Below are positions 8,505 to 16,694 of a stretch of 64,000 bases of DNA, piece by piece. Numbering within the stretch: the stretch's first letter is position 1; each line of letters starts with the position of its first letter. The notes below the pieces were generated by a model. That model made no database searches and had not been told where the DNA came from. It worked only from the letters and a program-made list of their open reading frames with translations. The translations under genes and the position numbers were made by a program. This DNA comes from Herpetosiphon llansteffanensis (GTDB lineage: Bacteria > Chloroflexota > Chloroflexia > Chloroflexales > Herpetosiphonaceae). Where the stretch lies: positions 87,647-151,646 of the forward strand of contig NZ_PUBZ01000158.1 of assembly GCF_003205875.1 (NCBI RefSeq). Reading direction: 5' to 3'.

Positions 8505-8534
8505 AATATACCATAGGCGAATAAGCCTATGCAA
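8505..8534 (-). promoter_or_regulatory. Promoter-like region with a 20-bp palindrome, anti-sigma operon
   Basis: Reading on the minus strand, TTGCAT (8529-8534) and TATATT (8505-8510) are 18 bases apart, about 42 bases before the first ATG. Between them lies CATAGGC-N6-GCCTATG (8512-8531), a perfect 7-bp-arm palindrome placed exactly where a repressor would block RNA polymerase. Confidence 0.45.
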
Positions 8535-8657
8535 GCTTGATTTTGCCGCACGCTGCTGGCTATTGCGCTGTGCTGGCGGTTGAGCGAAGGCTATGCTTCT
8601 GCCGAGTATAACAAAGGTTGCTAGCTGCTTCAAGACCTACACTTCTAATTATCGTTG

Positions 8658-9200
8658 CTAGTTATTAATCCGATGTTCTTCAACTTGGCTATTCAGGCTT
8701 TGACCTGCAATTTCAACATAAATTTGTTGTTCAGTCAGCGAAATGCCTAAATCACAGCGGCGTTCGATCAAATTGGCAACGTTTTCAATAAAACGCCGAT
8801 CAAAGGCATAGACCGGAATTTGCTCTGCTTGATAGATGCTTTTGCCGCTGAAATTGCCCAGCACTTGGGCAACATCGCGATGGGTGTAGACCGCCGCACG
8901 CCCAGCTCGTTTGCTGCCGCGATGTAAGCGTTCTGCATCAGGCGCGCCAACTTCAAACCACCCAGTCACTTGCCCCGTCAAATCGCGAATCCAGACCGCT
9001 GGTTCGTCGCCAGCAGCCACGCCTTGAGTAAAGGCAATGCCATCCGTGTATTCTAAGCAATAGGCCAAAATACGCATCAACATATATTCTGCTGATTCAG
9101 ATGGTTGGCGGGCTACCCGCAGTTCTAATTGCTCGTAGACGTTGCGGTCCACATTGGCCAAATCAACATTAATCGTATAAATGGTTGCACTGAGTGCCAT
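8658..9200 (-). CDS. yaeQ: YaeQ-family protein
   Basis: 180 residues, matching the length of E. coli YaeQ (181). The match runs from the N-terminus (MALSATIYTINVDLANVDRN against MALKATIYK...ADLDRN) through RQPSESAEYMLMRILAYCLEY and GVAAGDEPAVWIRDLTG. YaeQ has a PD-(D/E)XK nuclease-like fold with the conserved D-E-P-x-x-W and E-x-G segments; both are present (DEPAVW, FEVGAPDAERL). Its biochemical role is not settled in any organism. AGGAG lies before the ATG. It sits 8 bases downstream of the membrane glycosyltransferase-like gene, so the two probably share a transcript. Confidence 0.88.
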   Translation of the reverse strand: MALSATIYTINVDLANVDRNVYEQLELRVARQPSESAEYMLMRILAYCLEYTDGIAFTQGVAAGDEPAVWIRDLTGQVTGWFEVGAPDAERLHRGSKRAGRAAVYTHRDVAQVLGNFSGKSIYQAEQIPVYAFDRRFIENVANLIERRCDLGISLTEQQIYVEIAGQSLNSQVEEHRINN

Positions 9201-9208
9201 GAATGCTC

Positions 9209-10741
9209 CTAATTAAGTAATTTTTGATAAATTGCTAGTTCGAATGGGTTGCCATTGCTGTTGACCCCATGATACTGCTTGAGCAAGCGAAACTCGCTGG
9301 GATTTTCCAACAAACTGCGGGGGGTTTGCCATTGCAGTGTCCACGCAAAGCGCGAATCCCAAACCACAATGCTGCCAATTGGCGCTTGGGCAACTGCGCT
9401 GGGCGTAATCGGCTGATACTGCGCCGGATCATAGGGATCGATGCCTGTGCCATAGGCAAACCATGGAATCGCGGCCAAAACCAGCTGCTGGCGATGCTCG
9501 CTTTGCTTAAACCATGCCGTGCTGTTCAGCACTTGCTGGTCGCTATCCTGCATGATAAAGGGCTGGACGCGAATGAATAATCCCAATAAGCCGATGATCA
9601 CGCTTGCACCAACTAAGCGCTGATACCACACGGTTTTGAGCATTGGCAGCATGAGCAAGGCCACCAAACCAATGCTAAGCAACGCGTCGTAGAGCACAAT
9701 CCCCCGAGTTTGCCAGCGAATCCAAGCCATACCCAACAGGCCAATCATCACCAAACCTAAGGCTGCGCGCACAGCCCAGCGTTGCCAATTGATGTTCATT
9801 GGTTGACGTAATGCATGCAAGCCGTAAGCGCTAAATGTGCCGATAATCGGCGCTAAAATGGCTAAATGGCGGTCGTAGCCAGCAATTTGGGTTGCGGGAA
9901 TCTTCCAATAACTGAGCGCCAGAATTGCGATATAGCCAACCGTCCACGAGTGCAGGGCGTTCCAGCGCATGCGCAAAAAGCCATACACCGCTAGCGCAAA
10001 TGGCACGCTGCCAAAGGCCACTGGCAAGCGCGTGATGTAATGCCACCACGGGCCAGTGCCATAAAATGCCACGCTATCGCCTTTTTGAAACAACACCCGA
10101 TCAAGCGGAAACAGCAGGTTGGTCCAATCGTTGAGCCGCAATGCCCAAAAGCCATTCCAAATCAGCATTGGTAAGGCCATCAGGCCAAGCTGCCAGTAGC
10201 GCCGTTCTTTGATCAGGCTGAAGGCGAAGAAGATTAATAGTGGTAGCGTTTCATAACGCGCCAATGGAATCAAGCCAGCGAACAAGGCCATTAAATTCCA
10301 GTGTTGGCGGCGTTGGGCCAGCAAGGCTGCTGCTAAGTAGGCTGCGCAGGGCAACTCGGTTAATGCGGCAAAGCTTAGGCGGGCGAATTCTGGCTGAATG
10401 CCGGTGAAAATTGCCGCCAACCAATACCATTCGACCGCAAATTCTGCCGCCAAATAGGCAGCTAAACCACAGATCAACGCCGCCAGAATGGCGCTTTGCA
10501 TGTGTACTGCGGTCAAGCCAAACTGGCTGATCAGCGCATAGGGAATCGTAAAGCCAGGCCGACCCCAGACATCAAGCAACAACTCAGGGTGTTTGAGGCT
10601 CCAGCGGGCAATCAAAAAATGCTGAATCGAATCGTCGCTGTAGGTGCCACTAGAGCGCAATCCATAGCTAACAAAAATTAATAGCAACAGGCCACAGCTT
10701 AGCCAGAACCATTTGCTTGAACGGCGCAAAAATCCCACCAC
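9209..10741 (-). CDS. GT-C fold membrane glycosyltransferase-like protein
   Basis: 510 residues with about 11 hydrophobic helices and an extracytoplasmic C-terminal tail (about 400-510). The first loop after helix 1 has SGTYSDDSIQHFLIARW: the acidic pair (YSDD) is where GT-C enzymes such as the ArnT/PMT group bind the lipid-phosphate sugar. TELPCAAYL in helix 4 also fits the family. A likely role is transfer of a sugar from a polyprenyl-phosphate donor to a surface glycan or protein; donor and acceptor are unknown. The start is GTG 10741, five bases after GAGGA. Confidence 0.72.
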   Translation of the reverse strand: MVGFLRRSSKWFWLSCGLLLLIFVSYGLRSSGTYSDDSIQHFLIARWSLKHPELLLDVWGRPGFTIPYALISQFGLTAVHMQSAILAALICGLAAYLAAEFAVEWYWLAAIFTGIQPEFARLSFAALTELPCAAYLAAALLAQRRQHWNLMALFAGLIPLARYETLPLLIFFAFSLIKERRYWQLGLMALPMLIWNGFWALRLNDWTNLLFPLDRVLFQKGDSVAFYGTGPWWHYITRLPVAFGSVPFALAVYGFLRMRWNALHSWTVGYIAILALSYWKIPATQIAGYDRHLAILAPIIGTFSAYGLHALRQPMNINWQRWAVRAALGLVMIGLLGMAWIRWQTRGIVLYDALLSIGLVALLMLPMLKTVWYQRLVGASVIIGLLGLFIRVQPFIMQDSDQQVLNSTAWFKQSEHRQQLVLAAIPWFAYGTGIDPYDPAQYQPITPSAVAQAPIGSIVVWDSRFAWTLQWQTPRSLLENPSEFRLLKQYHGVNSNGNPFELAIYQKLLN

Positions 10742-10789
10742 ACATTCCTCGTTGGCTCATTCGAACGTCTGGCAGTATACCACTGGTCG

Positions 10790-10975
10790 TGAGCTGGGGA
10801 TCGGTTGTTGGGGGCTGGGGATTGGGAAACGAAACCGCGAAGAGCGCGAAGGACACGAAGATAGGGCTATTGGCTATGGGCTTTGGGCTATGGGACTAGG
10901 CCGACCAACGGATCCCCAGCCCCTGACCCCGCGATTTTGACTTTTGACTTCTGACTTTTGACTTCTGACTTCGGT
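10790..10975. repeat. Mosaic intergenic repeat block 1
   Basis: A gene-free stretch made of short modules found again elsewhere in the window. AACCGCGAAGAGCGCGAAGG occurs near 10832. A CTATGGGCTTTGGGCTATGG module lies near 10872. A 14-bp unit TGACTTTTGACTTC is present 2.5 times in tandem at 10938-10972. Related copies lie at 11350-11380, 51144-51700 and 59681-59767. The rest of 10742-11040 shows nothing else recognisable. Confidence 0.7.
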
Positions 10976-11040
10976 CGCAAGAAAGTCTAGTCATCAAGAT
11001 TCTCGAACTCTGCTGCATGCTCGATTAACATATCGATAAC

Positions 11041-11271
11041 TTATTGATGCGGTTTGAAATGATCGCTCCAGGTTTGACTAAAATGGGTTAATCGTTTAGC
11101 CTCGCCCAGCCCACAGCCAAGGCAATCGAGTAAAACAATCATTGAATTGGGCTTTGAACAGCCTTCTTTGCGCAAAAAGCCTAAAATATCCTCGACTTCT
11201 GTCAAACCTTGGGCTTTTACCTTTGCGCTAAATTCCTGAATGATAGCATTCGTCTTTTCATTGCCGTACAT
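11041..11271 (-). CDS. Small protein of unknown function
   Basis: A 76-residue protein from ATG 11271, which follows GGAG at six-base spacing; the frame can also start at GTG 11316, adding 15 residues (MYDKLHKLRLTLERH). It is mostly helical and charged, with a Cys cluster in the C-terminal half (EGCSKPNS, LLDCLGCGLGEAK). The pattern of a short helix, then SMIVLLDCLGCGLGEAKRL, recalls ribosomal-like or small adaptor helices, but I do not recognise the family. It is flanked on both sides by repeat-derived spacer. Confidence 0.5.
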   Translation of the reverse strand: MYGNEKTNAIIQEFSAKVKAQGLTEVEDILGFLRKEGCSKPNSMIVLLDCLGCGLGEAKRLTHFSQTWSDHFKPHQ

Positions 11272-11316
11272 ATGGCGCTCCAGTGTTAATCGCAGTTTGT
11301 GAAGCTTATCGTACAC

Positions 11317-11700
11317 TATATGAGGGATCAGGGGCTAGGCGGCAGGTGAAAAACGAAACCGCGAAGAGCACGAAGGGGGAAATAGGCATATATCAACAAT
11401 CCTACACGTAAATATTTGGGGGTGCAGGGGGCTGAAAACCCCTTGCGTTTCCCTCCGGCGGAGGGACGGAAGGGAGGCGAAATGATGGGTCAGCAATCAG
11501 CGATTAGAGATAAGGTGTCAGCGCTCAATAAAGTGGAAACACAAACCGTAAACATTATCTACTTTGATGAAAGTTTATATTAGATTTCAGTCTGCTATAA
11601 AGAATAAATGATTATCAATAATTGCTGCGAAGCGCTAATCTCAACCATGGCTTGAAAGTGCTATAATTGCAGGCGACACTTGTTTGGAGCGAGAAACCCC
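11317..11700. other. Gene-free spacer with a repeat fragment
   Basis: It contains another AACCGCGAAGAGCACGAAGG fragment near 11355 and a G-rich stretch (11417-11480). A TATAAT box at 11662-11667 may be the -10 of the endonuclease IV gene, but no good -35 is visible. Nothing else was recognised. Confidence 0.45.
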
Positions 11701-12579
11701 ATGCCCAATTTAGGAGCGCATGTTTCAACCGTTGGTGGTTTGCACACAGCCTTTGAGCGCGCGCATGCCACAACATGTCATGTGATTCAAATTTTTACCA
11801 AAAGCCAACGCCAATGGAATGCCAAGCCATTAAGTGCCGCTGATTGTGCTACGTTTCAAGCAGCGCATCGTGATGCTGGCACGCCACCCTTGATTGCCCA
11901 CGATTCATACTTGATCAATTTGGGCAGTCCCGACGATAGCTTATGGGAAAAATCGATCGCGGCCTTTCGGGTTGAGCTAGAGCGTTGCCAGCAGTTGGGG
12001 GTTGGCGCGTTGGTCACCCACCCAGGCGCTCATGTTGGCTCAGGCGAGGCCGCAGGCTTGGAGCGGGTTGGCGCTGCATTGCGGCGTTTGCTGGCCGAAA
12101 ATGCTGGCGATACCGACATTTTGCTCGAGATTACCGCTGGCCAAGGCACAGCCTTGGGGCATAGCTTTGAGCATTTGTCCCGCTTGATCGAGCTGTGCGA
12201 TGGCCATCCACGGCTTGGAATTTGCTTTGATACCTGCCATGGCTTAGCTGCTGGCTACGATTTTCGCACTGCCGAAGGCTACCAAAGCACGTTTGAGCAT
12301 TTTGATCGTTTAATCGGCATCGATCGCTTGCGGGCCTTCCATCTCAACGATTCCAAGAACGATCTTGGTAGCCGCGTTGACCGTCATACCCATATTGGTG
12401 AGGGATTTGTGGGCTTGGCTGGTTTTGAGTTGATTCTGAACGATCCTCGCTTTCAAACGATTCCGATGGCTTTAGAGACCCCGAAAGAACCAGATGAAAG
12501 CGCAGATATTCGCAATTTAGCAACGCTGCGTGGTTTGCGCCGCTCAGTTGTTAGCTCAGCACCACAAAGCGAGGTATAA
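11701..12579 (+). CDS. nfo: Endonuclease IV (AP endonuclease)
   Basis: About 292 residues, a TIM-barrel metal enzyme that cuts DNA at abasic sites during base-excision repair. Family motifs are complete: [11 protein letters not shown] at the start, [30 protein letters not shown] (Glu ligand), [18 protein letters not shown], and [23 protein letters not shown] (His and Asp metal ligands). ATG 11701 is preferred over the in-frame TTG at 11680 because GGAG lies between them. The next gene starts directly after the stop codon, so they form one operon. Confidence 0.95.
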   Translation: MPNLGAHVSTVGGLHTAFERAHATTCHVIQIFTKSQRQWNAKPLSAADCATFQAAHRDAGTPPLIAHDSYLINLGSPDDSLWEKSIAAFRVELERCQQLGVGALVTHPGAHVGSGEAAGLERVGAALRRLLAENAGDTDILLEITAGQGTALGHSFEHLSRLIELCDGHPRLGICFDTCHGLAAGYDFRTAEGYQSTFEHFDRLIGIDRLRAFHLNDSKNDLGSRVDRHTHIGEGFVGLAGFELILNDPRFQTIPMALETPKEPDESADIRNLATLRGLRRSVVSSAPQSEV

Positions 12580-13104
12580 ATGGGAAACCAACCAAAAAGC
12601 AAACGCAGGTTGTGGGTGTCGTTGTTGTTGGGCTTGGCCGCTGTAGTGGTGATTGTGCGGCGCAAGCTGCAACCAATCGATTCGGCTCCAATTTTGCCAC
12701 CGCCACCGCCGCCACCATCAGATCCGCCGCGGATCGTCTTGCCAACCGATATTTTAACCACGGAAGTTGCGACCAGCGCTCCCGAAGTGGAAGCCGATCC
12801 GGTTGCCGTCGAGCCAGAACCAGTTGCTGATGAAGCGCCATTGTTGGAACGCGAAGTTGGCGGCAATGACTCAGCGAGTGCAGAAGGCGAAGCTCCAGCT
12901 GCCGAAGTTGAAGCTGAAACCGAAGCTCTAGCCGAGGATGACGACGACGATGATGAGTTGCGCAGCTACTGCGTCTCATGTCGCGCCAAGCAGCCAATGA
13001 TCGATGCCCATGAAGAGTTGACCGAAAATGGCCGCCGTGCCTTGCGCGGAACCTGTGAAGTCTGTGGCGCTGGGATGTTCCGATTCTTGCCCAACAAAGA
13101 TTAA
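12580..13104 (+). CDS. Membrane-anchored acidic protein with C-terminal DUF5679 zinc ribbon
   Basis: 174 residues. A basic start and one transmembrane helix (about residues 9-26) are followed by a proline run and a long disordered Glu/Ala/Pro/Asp region (about 35-125). The end is a compact zinc ribbon, YCVSCRAKQPM...GTCEVCGAGMFRF (about 128-171), with the C-x-x-C pairs and spacing of DUF5679. That family is small and of unknown role. The ATG directly follows the nfo stop (TAAATG), with GAGGT inside the end of nfo. The ribbon probably faces the cytoplasm or the outside depending on topology, which cannot be settled. Confidence 0.75.
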   Translation: MGNQPKSKRRLWVSLLLGLAAVVVIVRRKLQPIDSAPILPPPPPPPSDPPRIVLPTDILTTEVATSAPEVEADPVAVEPEPVADEAPLLEREVGGNDSASAEGEAPAAEVEAETEALAEDDDDDDELRSYCVSCRAKQPMIDAHEELTENGRRALRGTCEVCGAGMFRFLPNKD

Positions 13105-13123
13105 TCGTTCAATGAATGTTGGC

Positions 13124-13155
13124 AACCCCCAGTCAGTTTCAAAATGCTGGGGGTT
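13124..13155. terminator. Hairpin terminator
   Basis: AACCCCCAG (13124-13132) pairs with CTGGGGGTT (13147-13155), loop 14, followed by GTTAATTTT. It sits between convergent genes. Confidence 0.8.
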
Positions 13156-13162
13156 GTTAATT

Positions 13163-13372
13163 TTAGCCCTTGGTTTCTGGCTCAAATTCAATATAATCAA
13201 CTAAGGTGGTCGATGGCAGAATCTCTTCGCCCTCTAAATGGAATACAATCGCTTCTTGCAACAGTTGTTTAACTTCTTCTGGCGTTTCACCGGTGGCAAC
13301 ACAACCTAAAACATCGAGAATATAGCCCGAATAGTTATTTGGAGCTTTTTCAATTACAATTGCATAGCGCAT
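13163..13372 (-). CDS. HicB-like antitoxin-family protein, orphan
   Basis: A 69-residue protein with the HicB/UPF0150 partial RNase-H-like fold: YAIVIEKAPNNYSGYILDVLGCVATGETPEEVKQLLQEAIVFHLEG is the standard strand-strand-G-C-V/A-x-x-G-x-T-x-E-E-helix pattern. ATG 13372 is chosen over 13375 because GGAGGG then lies at a usable distance. No HicA toxin is adjacent and there is no C-terminal DNA-binding domain, so this is a solitary HicB-like protein of unclear role. Confidence 0.8.
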   Translation of the reverse strand: MRYAIVIEKAPNNYSGYILDVLGCVATGETPEEVKQLLQEAIVFHLEGEEILPSTTLVDYIEFEPETKG

Positions 13373-13456
13373 CATTGCCCTCCTTTGTTGAAGTTGATTG
13401 CGCTAGTATAGCAAATTAATCAAGCTTTGGCTGCTAATTATTGCTAGGGAGAGAAG

Positions 13457-13945
13457 ATGAATTATGTACGGATTGCACCATTATCCATGGTCTTAGGTTT
13501 GACGCTTGTGCTTGCTGCCTGCGGCGCTGCCGCACCCTCAGCTGCATGTTATGCACTTGCCGATTTAGAAAAAATGCCAGAATCCCACTTTCTACAAACC
13601 GATACTGTGCGCTTGCATTATGAGGCAACTAATGGTGAAAACCATCAAGAAAGCCCCTATTATGGGGTTGTTCGCGTTGTGATGGGCAGTATGCAGACGA
13701 AACAAGCCTTCTTCCAGACCTATACCACCTATCTTCAACAGCAAGGATGGACGCAAAGGGATACATATCATGCAGAAGATCATATGTGGGAGAAAGATGC
13801 ATTGACTTTAGAGCTTAGTAGTGTTGATCCCAATAACAGTCGCGGTATCCCAGCCGAATCGAAACAAGTCCATCGCACATGGTATGTGCTCTTGCTTGGA
13901 GAATTCAAAGGAAGTGAATGCTCAACCACCGCAGTACCGAAATAA
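13457..13945 (+). CDS. Lipoprotein of unknown function
   Basis: A 162-residue protein. The signal peptide (about residues 1-22) ends in a lipobox, LVLAACG, with the acylated Cys at about 22. A small soluble domain of about 135 residues follows, with one cysteine early and one near the end (a possible disulfide). GGAGAGAAG stands just before the ATG. I do not recognise the domain; the strand pattern with QTYTTYLQQQGWTQ suggests a small alpha-beta fold. It is monocistronic, between the HicB-like gene and a convergent MOSC gene. Confidence 0.78.
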   Translation: MNYVRIAPLSMVLGLTLVLAACGAAAPSAACYALADLEKMPESHFLQTDTVRLHYEATNGENHQESPYYGVVRVVMGSMQTKQAFFQTYTTYLQQQGWTQRDTYHAEDHMWEKDALTLELSSVDPNNSRGIPAESKQVHRTWYVLLLGEFKGSECSTTAVPK

Positions 13946-13976
13946 TGCGCTGATCTAAAAGCCCTAAAACTCCAAA

Positions 13977-13992
13977 CGGCCCAGTTGGGCCG
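13977..13992. terminator. Short GC hairpin
   Basis: The 16-base palindrome CGGCCCAGTTGGGCCG lies 32 bases after the lipoprotein stop. It is flanked by AAA on the left and CTTGAAG on the right, and is probably a terminator for the convergent pair. Confidence 0.5.
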
Positions 13993-14114
13993 CTTGAAGA
14001 AGAGAAGAGTGTGTGTGAGGAGGAAGGATTTGTTCATAGTATCGCCTTCGTAGCTTACCGAGAACCTAACGATTGCTCACACCCATAGTCCTATATTCCT
14101 GCCTGCCATGGGGG

Positions 14115-14672
14115 TTAGATTTTGCTAACAACATCCCCTTGGCGAATTGTGCCTGGCTGTACAACCCGCGCGTTGATGCCACGCAAGTGTAGTTCTTTGC
14201 CAACCGCCGAATTGACAAACTTGATCGCATCTTGGCCATAGCGCTCGGCAAATTTTTTGCAGCCATTATGTGGTTGGTCAGTTACCTCGATAATTGTATC
14301 GCCAATTGCCAAGCGTGTGCCTGCTGGCAAATTCTCGTCGCTCAAATCGAGATCAATAAATAATTGATCGCCAGCCAATTGCCAACGCTCTTGATCTGGC
14401 GAGAGCAGGCCAATCGAGCGCACATTGATAATATTCAGCTGCATATCGGGGTGCGAGCTACCATCTTCGGTGCGCGAACTGCCACGGGTTTTCCAATTGT
14501 CGCCAACTAAGCCTTCGACCAAATCAAGCTGGCCTTGATCGAGCACTTCGCGTTGCTCGCTGGCAGGTCGACGAACGATTAATTGCAAAACCCCTTGATT
14601 CTTGGGCGCTTGGCGAATATGGTCTAAGCCAGCTTCAAGCGTCTCCATTGGAACATATTCAAGATCGATCAT
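14115..14672 (-). CDS. MOSC-domain protein
   Basis: 185 residues, a stand-alone MOSC domain as found in molybdenum-cofactor sulfurases and mARC/YiiM-type enzymes. Key pieces: the central LAIGDTIIEVTDQPHNGCKKFAERYG segment with the conserved Cys, and GKELHLRGINARVVQPGTIRQGD near the C-terminus. The conserved Cys can bind sulfur or the molybdenum cofactor in relatives; the actual substrate here is unknown. GAGGT precedes the ATG. It is apparently monocistronic. Confidence 0.85.
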   Translation of the reverse strand: MIDLEYVPMETLEAGLDHIRQAPKNQGVLQLIVRRPASEQREVLDQGQLDLVEGLVGDNWKTRGSSRTEDGSSHPDMQLNIINVRSIGLLSPDQERWQLAGDQLFIDLDLSDENLPAGTRLAIGDTIIEVTDQPHNGCKKFAERYGQDAIKFVNSAVGKELHLRGINARVVQPGTIRQGDVVSKI

Positions 14673-14700
14673 GCTACCTACCTCAGCCTAAACAAAAAAA

Positions 14701-14722
14701 CGAGCCTCCTGTTGGAGACTCG
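14701..14722 (-). terminator. Rho-independent terminator for the 14770-15081 gene
   Basis: On the minus strand, CGAGTCTCC-AACA-GGAGGCTCG is followed directly by seven T residues (14694-14700): a classical strong terminator. Confidence 0.92.
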
Positions 14723-14769
14723 CTGCGCCAACTGTGGCGCTTTATTATGCCATAGCCATGGCTGTGATG

Positions 14770-15081
14770 CTAGCGGAATTTGAGCAAATTGCCCAATTTG
14801 ATTCCGTGGGCTTGCAAGCGTTTGCCAACATTGCCCAAAACCCAGGCAATGGGGGCGATTGCGGCCAAGGCTAAGCCAAGCCACAAGCTAATCGACCAAG
14901 TTTCAAGCAGCGCTGCCCGCCAAACGAGGAGCGCGCCAAGTGCCGAAAGGCCAGTCCAAATGCCGAGTAACCAGAGCATGCTTGCTCGGCCTTGGATCGC
15001 CCCGCGCAATGTTGCCACTGCAACCCAGCCGAATCCGAGTAAAGCCAAAAATCCCAGCCACGCCAATAACGTCCAAATCAT
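14770..15081 (-). CDS. Small multi-pass membrane protein
   Basis: 103 residues with about three hydrophobic helices (about residues 1-23, 33-53, 60-85) and a basic tail (GKRLQAHGIKLGNLLKFR). ATG 15081 follows GGAGG; the frame runs further upstream without a ribosome site. No family recognised. It has its own strong terminator downstream, and lies just downstream of the phoU genes on the same strand. Confidence 0.65.
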   Translation of the reverse strand: MIWTLLAWLGFLALLGFGWVAVATLRGAIQGRASMLWLLGIWTGLSALGALLVWRAALLETWSISLWLGLALAAIAPIAWVLGNVGKRLQAHGIKLGNLLKFR

Positions 15082-15152
15082 ACATCCTCCAATGCCAAGC
15101 AAATGCAATCCGAGGATACTACGCTGCTCGCGCTCCGAGGTTCCAACCCAAT

Positions 15153-15842
15153 TTAGTGATTAAGTGCTACAACCTTACCCGTAATCAGATATTCGATCTG
15201 TTCGGCCAAGTTGGTAACCCGATCGCCGAGCCGTTCGAGATTATGCGCCAAGGTCAGCAGATGAATTGCTGCGGCAGCAAGATCAGGGCTGCTGGTTGAA
15301 ATGTTAACTGTGGCTTCGAACATCTCACGATACAATTGATCGATCACATCGTCGAGCGTCGTTACGCGATCGGCAAAGCTGCGATCGTTTTTGCGCAAAG
15401 CTTCGAGGCCAGCATGCAAAATTTCGCTGGTGCGCTGGCTCAATTCATTAATTAAGCGCGGAATTGGCTGCGGCATTTCGGCAACGCTCACAAAATTGGG
15501 CGTGGCAGCAATTCGTTCCTGCAATTTGCAGATTGTTGCCGCATAATCACCCATGCGTTCTAGCTCTGGCAGAAGGCTGAGAACCACACTCACCAAGCGC
15601 AAATCACGGGCTAATGGCTGTTGGGTTGCGATGATCAACAGGGCTTGATCATGCAACCGCTGAACCTCGTGATTGATTGTTTGGTCGTTTTGCACAACCT
15701 TGCGCACCGTCGCTTGATCGTAAAGTTTGATCGATTGAAGCGCTTTAGATAAGGCTGCTTCGACCATGGTGCCAACGCGAAAAACCCCATCGTGCAACTC
15801 GGTGAGTTGTTCATCAAAAACTTGACGGTGAGACACGCCCAT
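15153..15842 (-). CDS. phoU: PhoU phosphate-signalling regulator (copy 2)
   Basis: 229 residues, two three-helix PhoU repeats. The metal-binding signatures E-x-E/L-R-x-G-D are present in both repeats: LLPELERMGDYAATI (first) and LAHNLERLGDRVTNLAEQI (second). PhoU proteins link phosphate transport to PhoR/PhoB signalling. No pst genes or PhoR/PhoB are in the window. GGAGG precedes the ATG. It lies 40 bases after another phoU-like gene, so the two are cotranscribed. Confidence 0.9.
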   Translation of the reverse strand: MGVSHRQVFDEQLTELHDGVFRVGTMVEAALSKALQSIKLYDQATVRKVVQNDQTINHEVQRLHDQALLIIATQQPLARDLRLVSVVLSLLPELERMGDYAATICKLQERIAATPNFVSVAEMPQPIPRLINELSQRTSEILHAGLEALRKNDRSFADRVTTLDDVIDQLYREMFEATVNISTSSPDLAAAAIHLLTLAHNLERLGDRVTNLAEQIEYLITGKVVALNH

Positions 15843-15882
15843 TGAAAACCTCCAACAGAGAATTTGCCAACCTGTTCCTCAA

Positions 15883-16551
15883 TTACGCCCGTTGTTCATT
15901 CAGGTCGGCCATTTGCCCTGTTGCCATAAAGACAACCCGTTCACCGATATTGGTGGCACGGTCGGCGATGCGTTCGAGATTATGCACAACGTACAATAAA
16001 CGGGTTGCTTGTTCAACAGTGCTAGCATCAGCAATCATAACTTCGAGAATTTCGCGTTGAACGCGATCGGTTTGGTTGTCGATTTCGTCATCAGCAGCAC
16101 TGAGCGTTTTGGCCAGCTTAACGTCAATCCGCGTATAGCATTCCAAGGCGGTGCGCAGCATCGTTTGCGCTTTGCTGGTCATCGATGGCACTTCAGCTTG
16201 TGGCTTGAGCGCTGGAGTTTGGCCTTGCCGAATCGCAATTTTGGCAATCCCTTCAGCATAATCGCCAACGCGTTCAAGCTCACTCGCAATCGTAATAATC
16301 GCACTGACTAAACGTAAATCACGCGCGACTAATGGTTGTTGGGTTGCAAACAGCAAGAGGGCTTTTTCTTCCAAAGCATATTGGGCCTTGTCAATTAAAT
16401 CATCGTTGCGAATAACAGCCTGGGCCATGGCCTCGTCATGGTTGGTTAATGCCTGAATTGACTGGCCAATGGCGGTTTCGACCAATGCTCCCATGCGTAA
16501 GAGATCATCATTTAATGACCGAAGTTGCTGCTCGTAATGTTCCCGTGACAT
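15883..16551 (-). CDS. phoU: PhoU phosphate-signalling regulator (copy 1)
   Basis: 222 residues, the same architecture as the following gene, with ASELERVGDYAEGIA and VHNLERIADRATNIGERV as the two metal motifs; in the second, the Gly is replaced by Ala (R-I-A-D). The copies differ over most of their length, so the duplication is old. GGAGG stands five bases before ATG 16551. A TATAAT box lies upstream at 16636-16641 (minus strand) without a clear -35. Confidence 0.9.
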   Translation of the reverse strand: MSREHYEQQLRSLNDDLLRMGALVETAIGQSIQALTNHDEAMAQAVIRNDDLIDKAQYALEEKALLLFATQQPLVARDLRLVSAIITIASELERVGDYAEGIAKIAIRQGQTPALKPQAEVPSMTSKAQTMLRTALECYTRIDVKLAKTLSAADDEIDNQTDRVQREILEVMIADASTVEQATRLLYVVHNLERIADRATNIGERVVFMATGQMADLNEQRA

Positions 16552-16694
16552 ACCATCCTCCGATGCGCTAGGAAGGCTACGCCTGCTGGATAAAGTAGCT
16601 GAAATGTCGAATAAGCTTCCCGTGAATAGCCTGCGATTATACCACGCTTTTGGCTTTTTTTTCGATTGAATTAGCTTGATTATGCAGTCAGCGA

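Noticed and set aside
11017..11316. GTG 11316 as the start of the small unknown protein
   Set aside because: No ribosome site; ATG 11271 has GGAG at proper spacing. The longer form is not excluded.
13163..13372. Complete HicAB toxin-antitoxin module
   Set aside because: No HicA-like frame on either side.
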